Shown: positions 1 to 8,923, counted from the stretch's first letter. The stretch is 35,123 nt of DNA from Tannerella sp. (GCA_031265585.1 JAISCL010000067.1:1-35123); one strand, 5' to 3'. Notes: generated by a model not told the origin, from the letters alone. Translations and numbers: made by a program.

Positions 1-459
1 CAGCACGCCCGCCTCGAAGAACCGCAGGAAGCATACGCCATTCTGCACCGGATGCTGACCGACATCAGCATTCATCCGCGGGCGGAAGACAGCCAGGTGA
101 CGCCTTCGTTCGAAGGAAACCAGGCCATCCAGGGCATCACGGCCGGAATAGCCGAGATGCTGATGCAAAGCCACAGCTCGGAGCTGTCGCTTCTTCCGGC
201 ATTGCCCTCGCAGTGGCCGACCGGCGAAATCACCGGCCTGCGCGCCCGGGGCGGTTACGACGTCAGTCTGGCATGGCGGGACGGACAACTGTCCGCAGCA
301 AACATCACGGCGCAGCTCGACAACACCTGCCGGCTGCGTACGCGGATACCCGTAAAAGCGCTGTCCGGCAAAAAAGAAATCCCCGTCAAACAGCTGGACG
401 ACTGCCTGATAGAATTTGAAATAAAAGCCGGCGAACGCATCCGAATCATCCCGAAGTAA
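1..459 (+). CDS. C-terminal end of a GH95-like alpha-L-fucosidase (5' end outside window)
   Basis: The reading frame is open from base 1, so this is the last 152 residues of a larger protein. The stretch GNQAIQGITAGIAEMLMQSH, followed by a leucine/proline-rich LLPALPSQWPTGEITGLRARGG segment, matches the end of the (alpha/alpha)6 barrel and the start of the C-terminal beta domain of glycoside hydrolase family 95. That family releases fucose (or galactose) from plant and mucin glycans, usually in the periplasm. The catalytic residues lie upstream of the window and cannot be checked. In GH95 proteins the equivalent of SFEGNQAIQ normally reads as a DGNFG-like motif, so this may be a divergent member. 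No terminator is obvious downstream. Confidence 0.75.
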   Translation, partial: QHARLEEPQEAYAILHRMLTDISIHPRAEDSQVTPSFEGNQAIQGITAGIAEMLMQSHSSELSLLPALPSQWPTGEITGLRARGGYDVSLAWRDGQLSAANITAQLDNTCRLRTRIPVKALSGKKEIPVKQLDDCLIEFEIKAGERIRIIPK

Positions 460-468
460 AGTGTCATC

Positions 469-600
469 CTAAAAAAACTTTATGGAATTTACTGCTTCGT
501 CCGGCATAGTAGACTTGACAATTTTGTCTTCGTCCTGAAATACCTTGACATTGTCCCGTTCAATCCGGAAAAGATATTTGAGAGTGTCATTTGCCCCCAT
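469..600 (-). CDS. Possible small hypothetical protein (43 aa)
   Basis: A short minus-strand frame starts at ATG 600-598 and encodes MGANDTLKYLFRIERD and so on, with a charged, plausible composition. It ends just beyond the fucosidase stop. It lies in the 211-bp gap between the fucosidase and the sensor kinase, which otherwise holds only the kinase promoter. I recognise no family and no clear promoter on this strand. It may be a chance ORF or a decayed remnant. Confidence 0.2.
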   Translation of the reverse strand: MGANDTLKYLFRIERDNVKVFQDEDKIVKSTMPDEAVNSIKFF

Positions 601-636
601 TTTTATCCGTCTGTGTGTATATTGAAAATTTTCATG

Positions 637-644
637 TACATTTG
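637..644 (+). promoter_or_regulatory. Bacteroidota -7 promoter element for the sensor kinase
   Basis: TACATTTG fits the Bacteroidota -7 consensus TAnnTTTG and lies 26 nt upstream of the ATG at 671. No convincing -33 TTTG is present at the usual 19-21 nt spacing. Confidence 0.45.
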
Positions 645-670
645 CAATCGAACTAAAACAGTGAGGCAAT

Positions 671-1924
671 ATGATTTTACAGAAAAAGAAACCGTATTTC
701 GCCGGGCGGGAGTTTTCGCGGATGATGCTTACGGAATTTAACCGTTCGCTGATGCTTATCGCGGACAGGGAACTGTTGGTGACTAACATTGTATCGAAAA
801 TCAAACAGATTTCGCCGGTTGAGCGGATTGTTGTTTTTTTGCTGAATCTCGAAACGGAAAAGTATATCCGTACAGGAGGAAAACGGCAGGAACAGGACGA
901 ACTGTTCCGGAATATTCAGTTTACGCCTCACAGCAAACTGACCAACTGGCTGTCGGTGAATGAAAAATGTTTCCAGGTTTCCCGGTCGGGAGAGACGATG
1001 ACTTATCTGTCGGACAAAGAACGGGAATTGCTGCACGAGACCGGCATCGAACTGATTTTCCCGCTGAAGGTGATGAACCGGCTGAACGGCTTCGTGATGC
1101 TGGGCGCCCGTTCCGACGGGAAAGTTTTCTTCGGACAGGACATTGACCTGCTGAGCCTGCTGTTCGACCAGGCGGCTTTTGCCCTCGAAAATACCGCTCT
1201 CTACGAGGAACAGAGTGCGCGCATCAAAAAGATGTACCGCGCCGACCGCCTCGCGATACTCGGACAGTTGGCGGCAGGTGCGGCGCACGAGATCCGCAAT
1301 CCGCTGACTGCCATCCGCAGTTCTATACAATACCTGGCAAAGGGTATGCGTGATTCCGACAAGGTGGAGATGATCAGCGAGTTGATGGAAGAAGTAGACC
1401 GTATCAATAAAATCGTACAGGGACTGCTGTCGTTTGCCAAGCCCTCCGAGTTGGAATTTGCCCGTGTTGATGTCGCGCAACTGTTACGGCAAACACTAGT
1501 CCTGCTGAACAATACCCTTGTCCGGGAACAGGTGGAGGTGAGTTTCGACATTCGCGTCAAAAACACCGTCGTTACAGCCGACATCTCTCAGTTGAAACAG
1601 GTATTCCTCAACATCATCCTCAACGCCGTGGAAGCGATGGAAAACAGTGGGACAAAACTGTTGACGCTGGGCATTGAAAACGGACGCTCACTGGATTACC
1701 AGTCGCGATACCTGCTGATTACCGTTGCCGATTCGGGGAAAGGCGTCGAACAGAGCGACCTTGAAAATATCTTTAACCCTTTTTATACCACCAAAAAGGA
1801 TGGAACGGGACTGGGTTTGCCCATTTCGTACGGCATCGTCAACCGCCACGGCGGTGAGATGGAGGTGAACAGCGCGCCCGGCAAAGGCGCTACGGTGGTG
1901 ATTAAGCTCCCGCAAACGATATGA
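671..1924 (+). CDS. GAF-domain sensor histidine kinase (NtrB/AtoS type)
   Basis: This is a 417-aa cytoplasmic kinase with no membrane segment. Residues about 20-180 form a GAF-like sensory domain. The HisKA domain follows, with the phospho-acceptor H206 in AHEIRNPL. The HATPase_c domain shows N317 (N box, NIILNAVEAM), DSGKG near 354-358, an F box at about 368-375 and GTGLGL at 378-383. It should autophosphorylate on H206 and pass phosphate to the response regulator that starts 23 bp downstream, so the two form a two-component operon driving sigma-54 promoters. The signal sensed by the GAF domain cannot be told from sequence. The ATG at 671 fits the -7 promoter element just upstream. No Shine-Dalgarno is evident, as is usual in this phylum. 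Confidence 0.9.
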   Translation: MILQKKKPYFAGREFSRMMLTEFNRSLMLIADRELLVTNIVSKIKQISPVERIVVFLLNLETEKYIRTGGKRQEQDELFRNIQFTPHSKLTNWLSVNEKCFQVSRSGETMTYLSDKERELLHETGIELIFPLKVMNRLNGFVMLGARSDGKVFFGQDIDLLSLLFDQAAFALENTALYEEQSARIKKMYRADRLAILGQLAAGAAHEIRNPLTAIRSSIQYLAKGMRDSDKVEMISELMEEVDRINKIVQGLLSFAKPSELEFARVDVAQLLRQTLVLLNNTLVREQVEVSFDIRVKNTVVTADISQLKQVFLNIILNAVEAMENSGTKLLTLGIENGRSLDYQSRYLLITVADSGKGVEQSDLENIFNPFYTTKKDGTGLGLPISYGIVNRHGGEMEVNSAPGKGATVVIKLPQTI

Positions 1925-1947
1925 AATGAATATAATATGGAAATAAC

Positions 1948-3312
1948 ATGAATGCACGCATTTTAATAGCCGACGACGAGGCTAAAATCAGGAAAGTGAT
2001 GACCCTGCTGTTGAAGGACGAAGGATACGAAGTATCGGCAGTAGTAGACGGTCTGTCGGCGGTGCACGAGGCGGAACGCTTCTTGCCGGACGTCGTCCTG
2101 CTTGATCAGCAAATGCCGGACATGACGGGTATGGAAGCGCTCAAGCGGATAAAGGGCGCATATCCCGAAACGGTCGTTATCATTGTCACGGCGCACGGGT
2201 CTATCTCGCTGGCGGTAAATGCCATCAAGGACGGCGCGTATGATTTTATCGAAAAACCGTTCAACAACGACAATTTGCTGCTCGTCGTGCATCGCGCCCT
2301 CGAATACAAAAACCTGTCGGGCAAACTGAACCGGATGAAAAAACGGTTCGATGAAACGCAAGCGCTCGGTCAGATCGTAGGAAACAGCGCCAAGCTGCAA
2401 CAGGTGATGGCGCAGGTTCGCAAGGTTGCTGTCACGTCCGTCACGGCGCTGATACTCGGTGAGAGCGGAGCCGGCAAGGAGTTGATTGCGCGTGCCGTGC
2501 ATAACCTCAGCCTGCGCGCAGACCGGCAACTGGTAACGGTAAACTGTGGGGCGATCCCCCTGCCGCTTATTGAAAGCGAGCTGTTCGGACACGAGAAGGG
2601 TGCGTTCACGGATGCGCGGGAGATGCATCAGGGGTCGTTTGAACAGGCGGACGGCGGGACGCTTTTCCTCGACGAAATAGGCGAACTGCCGCCGGAAGCG
2701 CAGGTCAAGCTGTTGCGAGCGCTGGAAAACCGCACCATCACCCGCGTAGGCGGTAAAAAGCCCATTGCGATAGATGTGCGCATCATCGCGGCGACCAACC
2801 ATAACCTGGAGGAGAAGGTGCGGCAGGGCGATTTCCGCCTTGATTTGTTTTACCGCCTGAATGTCTTCACGATACAAGTCCCCTCGTTGCGTGAGCGTCG
2901 CGACGATATTCCGCAGTTGGTCGACTATTTCATCGCAAAATACAACCGGATGCTGGATTTGAATGTCACCGGAATCACTCAACAGGCTATTAACCGGTTG
3001 ATGCAGTACGAATGGCCGGGAAACATCCGCGACCTGGAAAATGCCGTGCAAAGCGCCATGATTTTATCCCAGAATGGCCTCATCGACGCAGACTGCTTGC
3101 CGATGCGTATCAAAGGCTACCCGCAGTCCATCGAGGCGGAGTTGCTGGAGGAAACGGAACCGAACATTATCAAAAAGATGAACTCTGCCATGGAGAAGAA
3201 ATTAATCGAGGATACGCTTAAACGTTATGACTATAACCGTACGCTAACCGCCAAGTCTTTACATGTCAGCAGGAAAACGCTGTTTAATAAAATGCGAAAG
3301 TATGGGTTGTGA
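1948..3312 (+). CDS. Sigma-54-dependent response regulator (NtrC/AtoC family)
   Basis: The 454-aa protein has three domains. A receiver domain (about 1-120) carries D9/D10, phospho-acceptor D53 and K103. The AAA+ sigma-54 activation domain (about 140-375) has Walker A GESGAGKE at 171-178 and Walker B GGTLFLDE at 236-243. A C-terminal Fis-type HTH (about 410-454) contains AKSLHVSRKTLFNKMRK. The sigma-54 contact loop reads GAFTDA at 218-223 instead of the usual GAFTGA. It partners with the kinase just upstream and would open promoters with -24/-12 elements. The last codons overlap the beginning of a transposase remnant, so the 3' boundary has been remodelled, but the HTH appears complete. Confidence 0.93.
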   Translation: MNARILIADDEAKIRKVMTLLLKDEGYEVSAVVDGLSAVHEAERFLPDVVLLDQQMPDMTGMEALKRIKGAYPETVVIIVTAHGSISLAVNAIKDGAYDFIEKPFNNDNLLLVVHRALEYKNLSGKLNRMKKRFDETQALGQIVGNSAKLQQVMAQVRKVAVTSVTALILGESGAGKELIARAVHNLSLRADRQLVTVNCGAIPLPLIESELFGHEKGAFTDAREMHQGSFEQADGGTLFLDEIGELPPEAQVKLLRALENRTITRVGGKKPIAIDVRIIAATNHNLEEKVRQGDFRLDLFYRLNVFTIQVPSLRERRDDIPQLVDYFIAKYNRMLDLNVTGITQQAINRLMQYEWPGNIRDLENAVQSAMILSQNGLIDADCLPMRIKGYPQSIEAELLEETEPNIIKKMNSAMEKKLIEDTLKRYDYNRTLTAKSLHVSRKTLFNKMRKYGL

Positions 3313-3427
3313 TGTGAACAATAAATATAACCCGGACATTTATCATCGCCGTTCTGTCCGTCTGAAAGAATACGATTACTCACAGGAAGGGATGTATTTC
3401 GTGACGATTTGCGTCCAAAACCATAGG
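3302..3427 (+). pseudogene. N-terminal remnant of a RAYT (IS200/IS605-like Y1 transposase)
   Basis: The translation YNPDIYHRRSVRLKEYDYSQ followed by EGMYFVTICVQNH is the typical start of REP-associated tyrosine transposases in Bacteroidota. Similarity stops after about 36 residues, before the HUH metal-binding motif and the catalytic tyrosine, so the fragment cannot be active. It begins inside or just after the stop codon of the response regulator. It ends at a small cluster of direct and inverted repeats, where a minus-strand gene takes over. It is an insertion scar; a second, longer RAYT fragment lies at 34273. Confidence 0.7.
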
Positions 3428-3430
3428 TGT

Positions 3431-3489
3431 CCGGGGCGCTCCGGAAAGTCACTGTACCCCTACAGTCTGTTCCCGGACGCTCCGGGAAG
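3431..3489. repeat. Repeat cluster at the broken RAYT end
   Basis: Two imperfect 18-bp direct repeats (3431-3448 and 3472-3489, sharing CGGnCGCTCCGGnAAG) flank a perfect hairpin, ACTGTA-CCCC-TACAGT, at 3451-3466. The cluster sits exactly where RAYT similarity ends. Confidence 0.5.
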
Positions 3490-3495
3490 CAAATG

Positions 3496-4218
3496 TCACC
3501 CATTTGTGGGGTCATTTTCTTCTTCTTCCTCTTCTTCGTCTTCGTATGATTCGTCGCCGTCGTCTGTCGTCAACGGCTCGTCGTCTTCCGTGTATTCACT
3601 GTTGTAGGGGAGGTTGCGCCAGATGTCCTTAATTATTTTCCGGTCATAATAATACTCGTCGAGTTTTTCCCTGCTGTATCCGTAGTACGTGTCCGCATCG
3701 TAAAAGTCCGGCCGGTGCAGCTTTTTCGCATTGGAGTGTTTTTCCGCTACATAGTCGTTTGTAATGAAAAAGACGGAGTCGTCCCTGATTTCGTCGATAT
3801 ACATCAGGGAGTATCCTTCGTCGTATTTCAGGCAGTATACGTCGTTGAGCTGGGGTGATTTATAGAATGATTCCCTTTTTTTGTTGTCAAGCTGCACGGA
3901 GAGGATGATGTTAAAAATAAAGACGATAAAGAGTAATAATCCGACCCATTGCCAGAACGGGGGCTTTTGGCTTTTCTTAAATTCATACAGCCGGCTGTGC
4001 AGGATTTCCGGCGTTTCTTTCAGCTGAAATTCCTTTCCGCAGTGTTGGCACCGGATGACCATCCTTTTGTAGAAAGGGAAAAGCGGTACCCACATGATGT
4101 GGGCATGTCTTGAAAACACGGTAGCGGTCAGGGTTCCCTTTTGTCCGCAAGCGGTGCAGAATCCATCCTCGAAAGTTTTAGTTTGAAGCCTGGCTTCACG
4201 ATATCCGTAAATAATCAT
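3496..4218 (-). CDS. Zinc-ribbon, single-pass membrane protein with acidic tail
   Basis: The predicted 240-aa protein starts MIIYGYREARLQ. It has two CxxC knuckles (CTACGQ near residue 22 and CQHCGK near residue 57) that form a zinc ribbon, then one hydrophobic segment (WVGLLLFIVFIFNIILSV, about residues 90-107). A tyrosine-rich domain follows, and the C-terminus is a run of Asp/Glu. Zinc-ribbon membrane proteins with this MIIYG start are common in Bacteroidota but have no assigned function. I chose ATG 4218 over the longer frame because a TAnnTTTG element lies 20 nt upstream and inside the longer version. The final residues DPTNG are encoded by a small CCCAnnnnTGGG palindrome, so the end may have been altered by repeat insertion. 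Confidence 0.65.
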   Translation of the reverse strand: MIIYGYREARLQTKTFEDGFCTACGQKGTLTATVFSRHAHIMWVPLFPFYKRMVIRCQHCGKEFQLKETPEILHSRLYEFKKSQKPPFWQWVGLLLFIVFIFNIILSVQLDNKKRESFYKSPQLNDVYCLKYDEGYSLMYIDEIRDDSVFFITNDYVAEKHSNAKKLHRPDFYDADTYYGYSREKLDEYYYDRKIIKDIWRNLPYNSEYTEDDEPLTTDDGDESYEDEEEEEEENDPTNG

Positions 4219-4238
4219 GGTGTTAAAATTTGAATGTG

Positions 4239-4246
4239 CAAATGTA
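4239..4246 (-). promoter_or_regulatory. -7 promoter element of the zinc-ribbon gene
   Basis: Read on the minus strand this is TACATTTG, a perfect match to TAnnTTTG, 20 nt before ATG 4218. It supports the shorter start. Confidence 0.5.
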
Positions 4247-4296
4247 GGTTTTTTTTTAATAATTCCCATTTAATCGGCGGAAAATTTATCCGTGAG

Positions 4297-6273
4297 CTAC
4301 GGGATTTCATTTAGCCACAGGCGGGCGGAGGCATCGCTCGGCATGCGCCAGTCGCTACGGGGGGAGAGGCTGACGGATCCTACCTTGGGGCCGTCGGGGA
4401 GGCAGCTGCGCTTGAATTGCTGGGAGAAGAAGCGACGCAGGAATGTCCGGAGCCATTTTTTGATTTCCGGGTCGCTGTACTTTTCCCCGAAGGCCCGTCC
4501 GGCGAGGAAAAGGATCTTTTCCGGCGGCGCTCCGAAGCGTATGAAATGATACAGGAAGAAGTCGTGCAGTTCGTAGGGGCCGACGAGATGTTCCGTTTGC
4601 TGGCTGATGGCGCCGTCTTTGCCGGGCGGGATCAGTTCCGGACTGACGGGCGTGTCTGCGATGTCCAGCAGGGTCTTTTGCGTTTCCCGGTCGGACAGGT
4701 TGTTCGCTGTCCATCTGACAAGGTAGCGGACCAGCGTTTTCGGGATGCTGACGTTCACGTTGTACATCGACATGTGATCGCCGTTGTAGGTGGCCCATCC
4801 CAGCGCCAGCTCGGACAGGTCGCCGGTTCCGATCACGATGCCGTCGGTCATGTTTGCCAGATCCATCAGGATCTGGGTGCGTTCCCGCGCCTGTGTGTTT
4901 TCGTAGGTGATGTCGGCGGTTTTCCCGTCGTGCCCGATGTCTTTGAAATGTTGCCTGCATGCGTCTTTGATGGGTATTTCCCGGAAGGAGACGCCGGACT
5001 GCTCAATCAGGGATACGGCGTTCCGGTAGGTGCGTCCCGTTGTTCCGAAGCCGGGCATGGTCACGCCGAGGATGTTTTTGCGTGGAATATTCAGCATGTC
5101 GAAGGCGCGTACGGTGACCATCAGCGCCAGCGTGGAATCCAGTCCGCCGGAGATGCCGGCGACGGCGGATTTTGCGCCGGTATGCTTGAGCCGCCTGATC
5201 AGTCCGAATGTCTGGATGTTGAATATTTCCTCGCACCGTTCTTTCAGCGCGCCGTCTTCTGCCGGTACGAACGGGTACGGGTCGACCTGCCTGCCGAACG
5301 CGCCCCTGCAGGGAGCGAGGTCGAAGGATATCCGGCGCGCTTTGGCTGCGGATCCGTTCCGGCAGGGTAGGGTGAAGCTCGTGTTTACCAGCCTGTCGTG
5401 TTGCAGGCAGTCGATGTCTATGTCGTTTATGACCAGTTTGTCATCCGTGTTAAACCGTTCGGATTCGCTTATGATCGAGCCGTTTTCGGCAATGAATCCT
5501 TTTCCTGTGAAGACGGCGTCGGTGCCGGATTCTCCGAATCCTGCGGCTGCATATACGTATCCGGAGATGCAGCGTGCGGATTGCTGGGCGATAAGCGATT
5601 TGAGGTACCGGTTCTTGCCGGTGATCTCGTTGCTGGCCGACAGGTTCAGGATGATGTTCGCTCCCTGCAGGGCTGATTTTGAGCTTGGCGGGACGGGCGC
5701 CCACAGGTCTTCGCAGATTTCAATGCCGACGACGGCTTCACAGGTGCTGTGATCCTTTTTGCCGGAAGGGTTTTCCGCGTCGCCGGTCTCGAACGGAGGC
5801 TTTGCAACGAATAAAAGGTCGGTTCCGAACGGGTGCATTTCATTTCCGATCCGTACCGTATCCGATTGGAGCCTGTTCGCGGAAGAAAACCATCGCATTT
5901 CCTGAAATTCTTTATAGTTCGGGATAAACGTTTTCGGAACGACGCCCCGGATACGTCCGTTCTGAAAAACGACCGCCGTGTTAAACAGGTTGTTTTCCGC
6001 TGCCAGAGGCATTCCTGCGGCGCATAACAGGTTCAGCGCTGCCGTTTTTTTTACCAGTTGGAGCAGGGCTTCCTCCGCTTCGTGCAGCAGCGCCTGCTGT
6101 GCAAACAGGTCCATACAGGTGTAGCCCGTGATGCACAGTTCCGGGAAAACCATTATTTGCACTCCCTGTTCGTCCGCATTCCGCATGAGCGATTCGATCC
6201 GCCGGATATTTTCCGTGCAGTTCGCCACTTCCGTCACCGGCGCTGCCGCCGCTACTTTTACAAATCCATTCAT
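4297..6273 (-). CDS. nadE: Glutamine-dependent NAD+ synthetase
   Basis: The 658-aa enzyme catalyses the last step of NAD+ synthesis, ATP- and glutamine-dependent amidation of deamido-NAD+. The N-terminal nitrilase-type glutaminase domain shows the expected triad: E45 (VFPELCITGY), K114 (VVPKTFIPNY) and C187 (GIEICEDLW). The C-terminal synthetase domain carries the ATP-pyrophosphatase loop SGGLDS at 375-380. The length fits the two-domain bacterial family. I use ATG 6273 (MNGFVKV), not the longer upstream frame. It has a purine-rich GGGAAAGAA in front and a -7 element 25 nt upstream that would otherwise lie inside the coding region. The gene is monocistronic between the zinc-ribbon gene and the galactose operon. 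Confidence 0.95.
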   Translation of the reverse strand: MNGFVKVAAAAPVTEVANCTENIRRIESLMRNADEQGVQIMVFPELCITGYTCMDLFAQQALLHEAEEALLQLVKKTAALNLLCAAGMPLAAENNLFNTAVVFQNGRIRGVVPKTFIPNYKEFQEMRWFSSANRLQSDTVRIGNEMHPFGTDLLFVAKPPFETGDAENPSGKKDHSTCEAVVGIEICEDLWAPVPPSSKSALQGANIILNLSASNEITGKNRYLKSLIAQQSARCISGYVYAAAGFGESGTDAVFTGKGFIAENGSIISESERFNTDDKLVINDIDIDCLQHDRLVNTSFTLPCRNGSAAKARRISFDLAPCRGAFGRQVDPYPFVPAEDGALKERCEEIFNIQTFGLIRRLKHTGAKSAVAGISGGLDSTLALMVTVRAFDMLNIPRKNILGVTMPGFGTTGRTYRNAVSLIEQSGVSFREIPIKDACRQHFKDIGHDGKTADITYENTQARERTQILMDLANMTDGIVIGTGDLSELALGWATYNGDHMSMYNVNVSIPKTLVRYLVRWTANNLSDRETQKTLLDIADTPVSPELIPPGKDGAISQQTEHLVGPYELHDFFLYHFIRFGAPPEKILFLAGRAFGEKYSDPEIKKWLRTFLRRFFSQQFKRSCLPDGPKVGSVSLSPRSDWRMPSDASARLWLNEIP

Positions 6274-6298
6274 TTCTTTCCCGGTTTTATTCCGCCGG

Positions 6299-6306
6299 CA
6301 AAAATA
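6299..6306 (-). promoter_or_regulatory. -7 promoter element of nadE
   Basis: The minus strand reads TATTTTTG (TAnnTTTG), 25 nt upstream of ATG 6273. Confidence 0.5.
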
Positions 6307-6373
6307 GGCATTAATTTGATAATACACCCTTTTTGCAGTTGAAAATTTAACCCGCGCGGGGCGGTTTTATGCT

Positions 6374-6415
6374 AAAGAAAAAACGGGCTGTTCGCTTTCA
6401 TGGAACAACCCGTTT
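6374..6415 (-). terminator. Rho-independent terminator of the galactose operon
   Basis: Arms AAACGGGCTGTTC (6381-6393) and GAACAACCCGTTT (6403-6415) pair with one mismatch around a 9-nt loop. On the minus strand the hairpin is followed by TTTTCTTT, directly after the galK stop. Confidence 0.8.
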
Positions 6416-6439
6416 GTGTAATTAGCGTGTGCGACTGTT

Positions 6440-7576
6440 TTATGCCAGCTTACGCGCCCCGTCATTGATTACGACGTCATAGACTTTCGGATATTTGCCG
6501 AACTTGTCCTTATAACATTCTTTCGCTTTTTCTATAAATGCATCGTAAAGTTCGTCCCTGACCAGGTTTATTGTGCATCCTCCGAAGCCGCCGCCCATTA
6601 CGCGGGAACCGGTGACGCCACATTCTTTGGCAATCCCGTTTAGGTAGTCCAGTTCGATGCAGCTTACTTCATACAGTTTGCTCATTCCGCAGTGTGTTTC
6701 ATACATCTTTTGTCCGACGGTCTCATAATCGTTCGCTTTCAGGGCTTCGCACACATCCAGGACACGCTGTATTTCCTCAATTACATATTCGGCGCGCATG
6801 AAGTCTTCCGCGCTGACTTTTTCTTTTACGCCGTTGAGCTGTTCTATCGTCGCATCCCGTAGAAATTCAACACCGATTGCCTTCGCTGCGTTTTCACAGG
6901 ATTCGCGGCGTTTGTTATAGGCTGAAGATGCCAGTTCGTGCTTTACTAATGTGTCGAGCAGTACCAGTTTGTATCCTTTCGGATCAAAGGGGTAATATTC
7001 ATATTCCAGCGAACGGCAGTCGAGGCGGATCAGGCTTCCCTTTTTTCCGAATACGGAGGCAAACTGGTCCATAATGCCGCAGTTTACGCCTACATAATTA
7101 TGTTCGGTGGCCTGTCCTATCCTTGCAAGTTCAAATTTGTCGATGCCCAGGTTGAACATGTCGTTCAAAGCATACACATACGTACTTTCGAGGGCGGCGG
7201 ATGATGACATGCCTGCCCCGAGAGGGACGTCTCCTGCAAATGCCGTGTTGAAACCGGCAATCCTGCCTCCGCGCTTGGTGATTTCCCGGCATACGCCAAA
7301 GATATATTTTGCCCAGCTTGTACGTGGAGCGTCTTCTTCGTTCAGGCCAAATTCGACATAATCTTTCAGATCTATTGAATAGGCGCGGACTTTGTTGGTT
7401 CCGTTTGTTTTCAGCTCGGCAATCATCCCTTTATCAATGGCTCCGGGAAAAACAAAGCCACCGTTGTAGTCGGTATGTTCCCCAATCAGGTTGATGCGTC
7501 CCGGTGAAGCATATACCGATCCTGTGCTTCCGTCAAAATGTTTGATAAAACGACTTCTTACGTGTTCTATATCCAT
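6440..7576 (-). CDS. galK: Galactokinase
   Basis: The 378-aa GHMP-family kinase phosphorylates alpha-D-galactose to galactose 1-phosphate, the first committed step of the Leloir pathway. It shows the galactokinase signature GRINLIGEHTDY at 26-37, the ATP-binding motif PLGAGMSSSAALE, NCGIMDQFASVFG with the likely catalytic Asp, and the C-terminal glycine-rich GGGFGGCTINLV. It is the last gene of a minus-strand operon galM-permease-galK with gaps of about 36 bp, and a hairpin terminator follows. No uridylyltransferase (galT) or galE is in the window; they must lie elsewhere if the pathway is complete. Confidence 0.97.
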   Translation of the reverse strand: MDIEHVRSRFIKHFDGSTGSVYASPGRINLIGEHTDYNGGFVFPGAIDKGMIAELKTNGTNKVRAYSIDLKDYVEFGLNEEDAPRTSWAKYIFGVCREITKRGGRIAGFNTAFAGDVPLGAGMSSSAALESTYVYALNDMFNLGIDKFELARIGQATEHNYVGVNCGIMDQFASVFGKKGSLIRLDCRSLEYEYYPFDPKGYKLVLLDTLVKHELASSAYNKRRESCENAAKAIGVEFLRDATIEQLNGVKEKVSAEDFMRAEYVIEEIQRVLDVCEALKANDYETVGQKMYETHCGMSKLYEVSCIELDYLNGIAKECGVTGSRVMGGGFGGCTINLVRDELYDAFIEKAKECYKDKFGKYPKVYDVVINDGARKLA

Positions 7577-7612
7577 AATTTTTCACTCTTTATTTATAAT
7601 TAATCAATATGT

Positions 7613-8923
7613 TTAATCTACGGGAATGTCTTTATTTACGTTTTTACTTCCTGCCAGTGCATAATATAACATGTACGCCATACCGGCTACGGGGACAAGG
7701 TATGAGATCATGTAGGTTGACATGTCGGCCACCCAGTTCTGTACCAGCGGAAGGATCCCTCCACCGACGACCATCATCATAAAAATGCCGGAGCCTGCCG
7801 CCGTATATTTTCCAAGTCCTTCGGTTGCAAGGTTGAAAATTCCACCCCACATGATCGAGGTGCATAATCCGCAGAGGACAAGCAATAATGCGCTAAGCGG
7901 CACTTCCGTTACGGCAAACCCGGAACCGGTGAAGACCGGCATGGACGATTTTACGGCTACCGGAGAGGCTATGGCGGCCAGTATAAGCAGGATACCTAAT
8001 CCGGATGCAAACGTCAGCATTGTTTTACTTGAGACTTTCGCTCCGATCATGCTGCCTAAAAATCTGCCGACAAGCATGAGGAACCAGTATGTTCCGGCCA
8101 CAAATCCGGCAACGGTCGCTCCTACATTTCCCGCTTCGGGGTCTTCCAGGAAGAAATTAAGGGTTCCCGGTATGCCTACTTCCACGCCTACATAGACGAA
8201 AATCGCAATGGTGCCCAATACGAAATGGCGGAAAGCCCACGGACTTTTTTCATAAACAATGTTGTCTTTCTTTTTATCCGCATCCGGATCCCGTATGGGA
8301 ATCATTGAAAGGATTAAAAACGCGGCGGCAAATACGCCCATTGCGATGAACAGTACAAGATTGACGTCGGAGATAGCGGTGTCTTTTGTCACTACGCCGA
8401 TCAGCGCTCCTATGAACATGGGAGTTACGGTTCCGGTCAGCGAATTGCATGTTCCTCCGATTTGGATCAACTGGTTTCCCTTGTTTCCGCCCCCTCCGAG
8501 CAGATTCAGCATCGGGTTAACAACCGTATTCAGCATACAGACGGAGAACCCTGCGATGAATGCGCCGAGCAGATAAAGATAGAAATTGGCAGGAAGGCCG
8601 AACAGTTGCGATCCGACCCCGATGATACCTGACAGGTACTGGGTGAATACGCCTAACAACCCTACTGCGATTGCAAGTAATGCGGTTTTTTTGTAACCGA
8701 TTTTGATTAAAAGTTTGCCGGCCGGAATACCCATGAAAAGGTATGCCAGGAAATTCATCATGTTACCCATCATTCCCAGGAAGTTGGATCCTTCGATTCC
8801 GGGTTGATTTTTCCAGATTACTCCGATAGGCGCTGCAAGATTTGTTACAAATGAAATCATTGCAAAAAGGAACATCATTGTAATAATCGCAATTATGCTC
8901 CCGTTCTGTTTTTTTTGTGTCAT
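7613..8923 (-). CDS. gluP: MFS glucose/galactose transporter (FucP/GluP family)
   Basis: The 436-aa hydrophobic protein has about twelve membrane helices and the feel of the FHS family of major facilitator sugar:H+ symporters. Examples are the long amphipathic loop after TM6 (RDPDADKKKDNIVYEKSPW) and the repeated MGMGG/GGGG turns. Its position between aldose 1-epimerase and galactokinase matches the Bacteroides galactose operon, so galactose or glucose uptake across the inner membrane is the likely role. The gaps to both neighbours are about 36 bp, consistent with one transcript. The symbol follows Brucella GluP-type transporters and is tentative. Confidence 0.85.
   Translation of the reverse strand: MTQKKQNGSIIAIITMMFLFAMISFVTNLAAPIGVIWKNQPGIEGSNFLGMMGNMMNFLAYLFMGIPAGKLLIKIGYKKTALLAIAVGLLGVFTQYLSGIIGVGSQLFGLPANFYLYLLGAFIAGFSVCMLNTVVNPMLNLLGGGGNKGNQLIQIGGTCNSLTGTVTPMFIGALIGVVTKDTAISDVNLVLFIAMGVFAAAFLILSMIPIRDPDADKKKDNIVYEKSPWAFRHFVLGTIAIFVYVGVEVGIPGTLNFFLEDPEAGNVGATVAGFVAGTYWFLMLVGRFLGSMIGAKVSSKTMLTFASGLGILLILAAIASPVAVKSSMPVFTGSGFAVTEVPLSALLLVLCGLCTSIMWGGIFNLATEGLGKYTAAGSGIFMMMVVGGGILPLVQNWVADMSTYMISYLVPVAGMAYMLYYALAGSKNVNKDIPVD

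Noticed and set aside
1963-3051. Long open frame antisense to the sigma-54 regulator
   Set aside because: It is a shadow of a well-supported gene with no recognisable motif.
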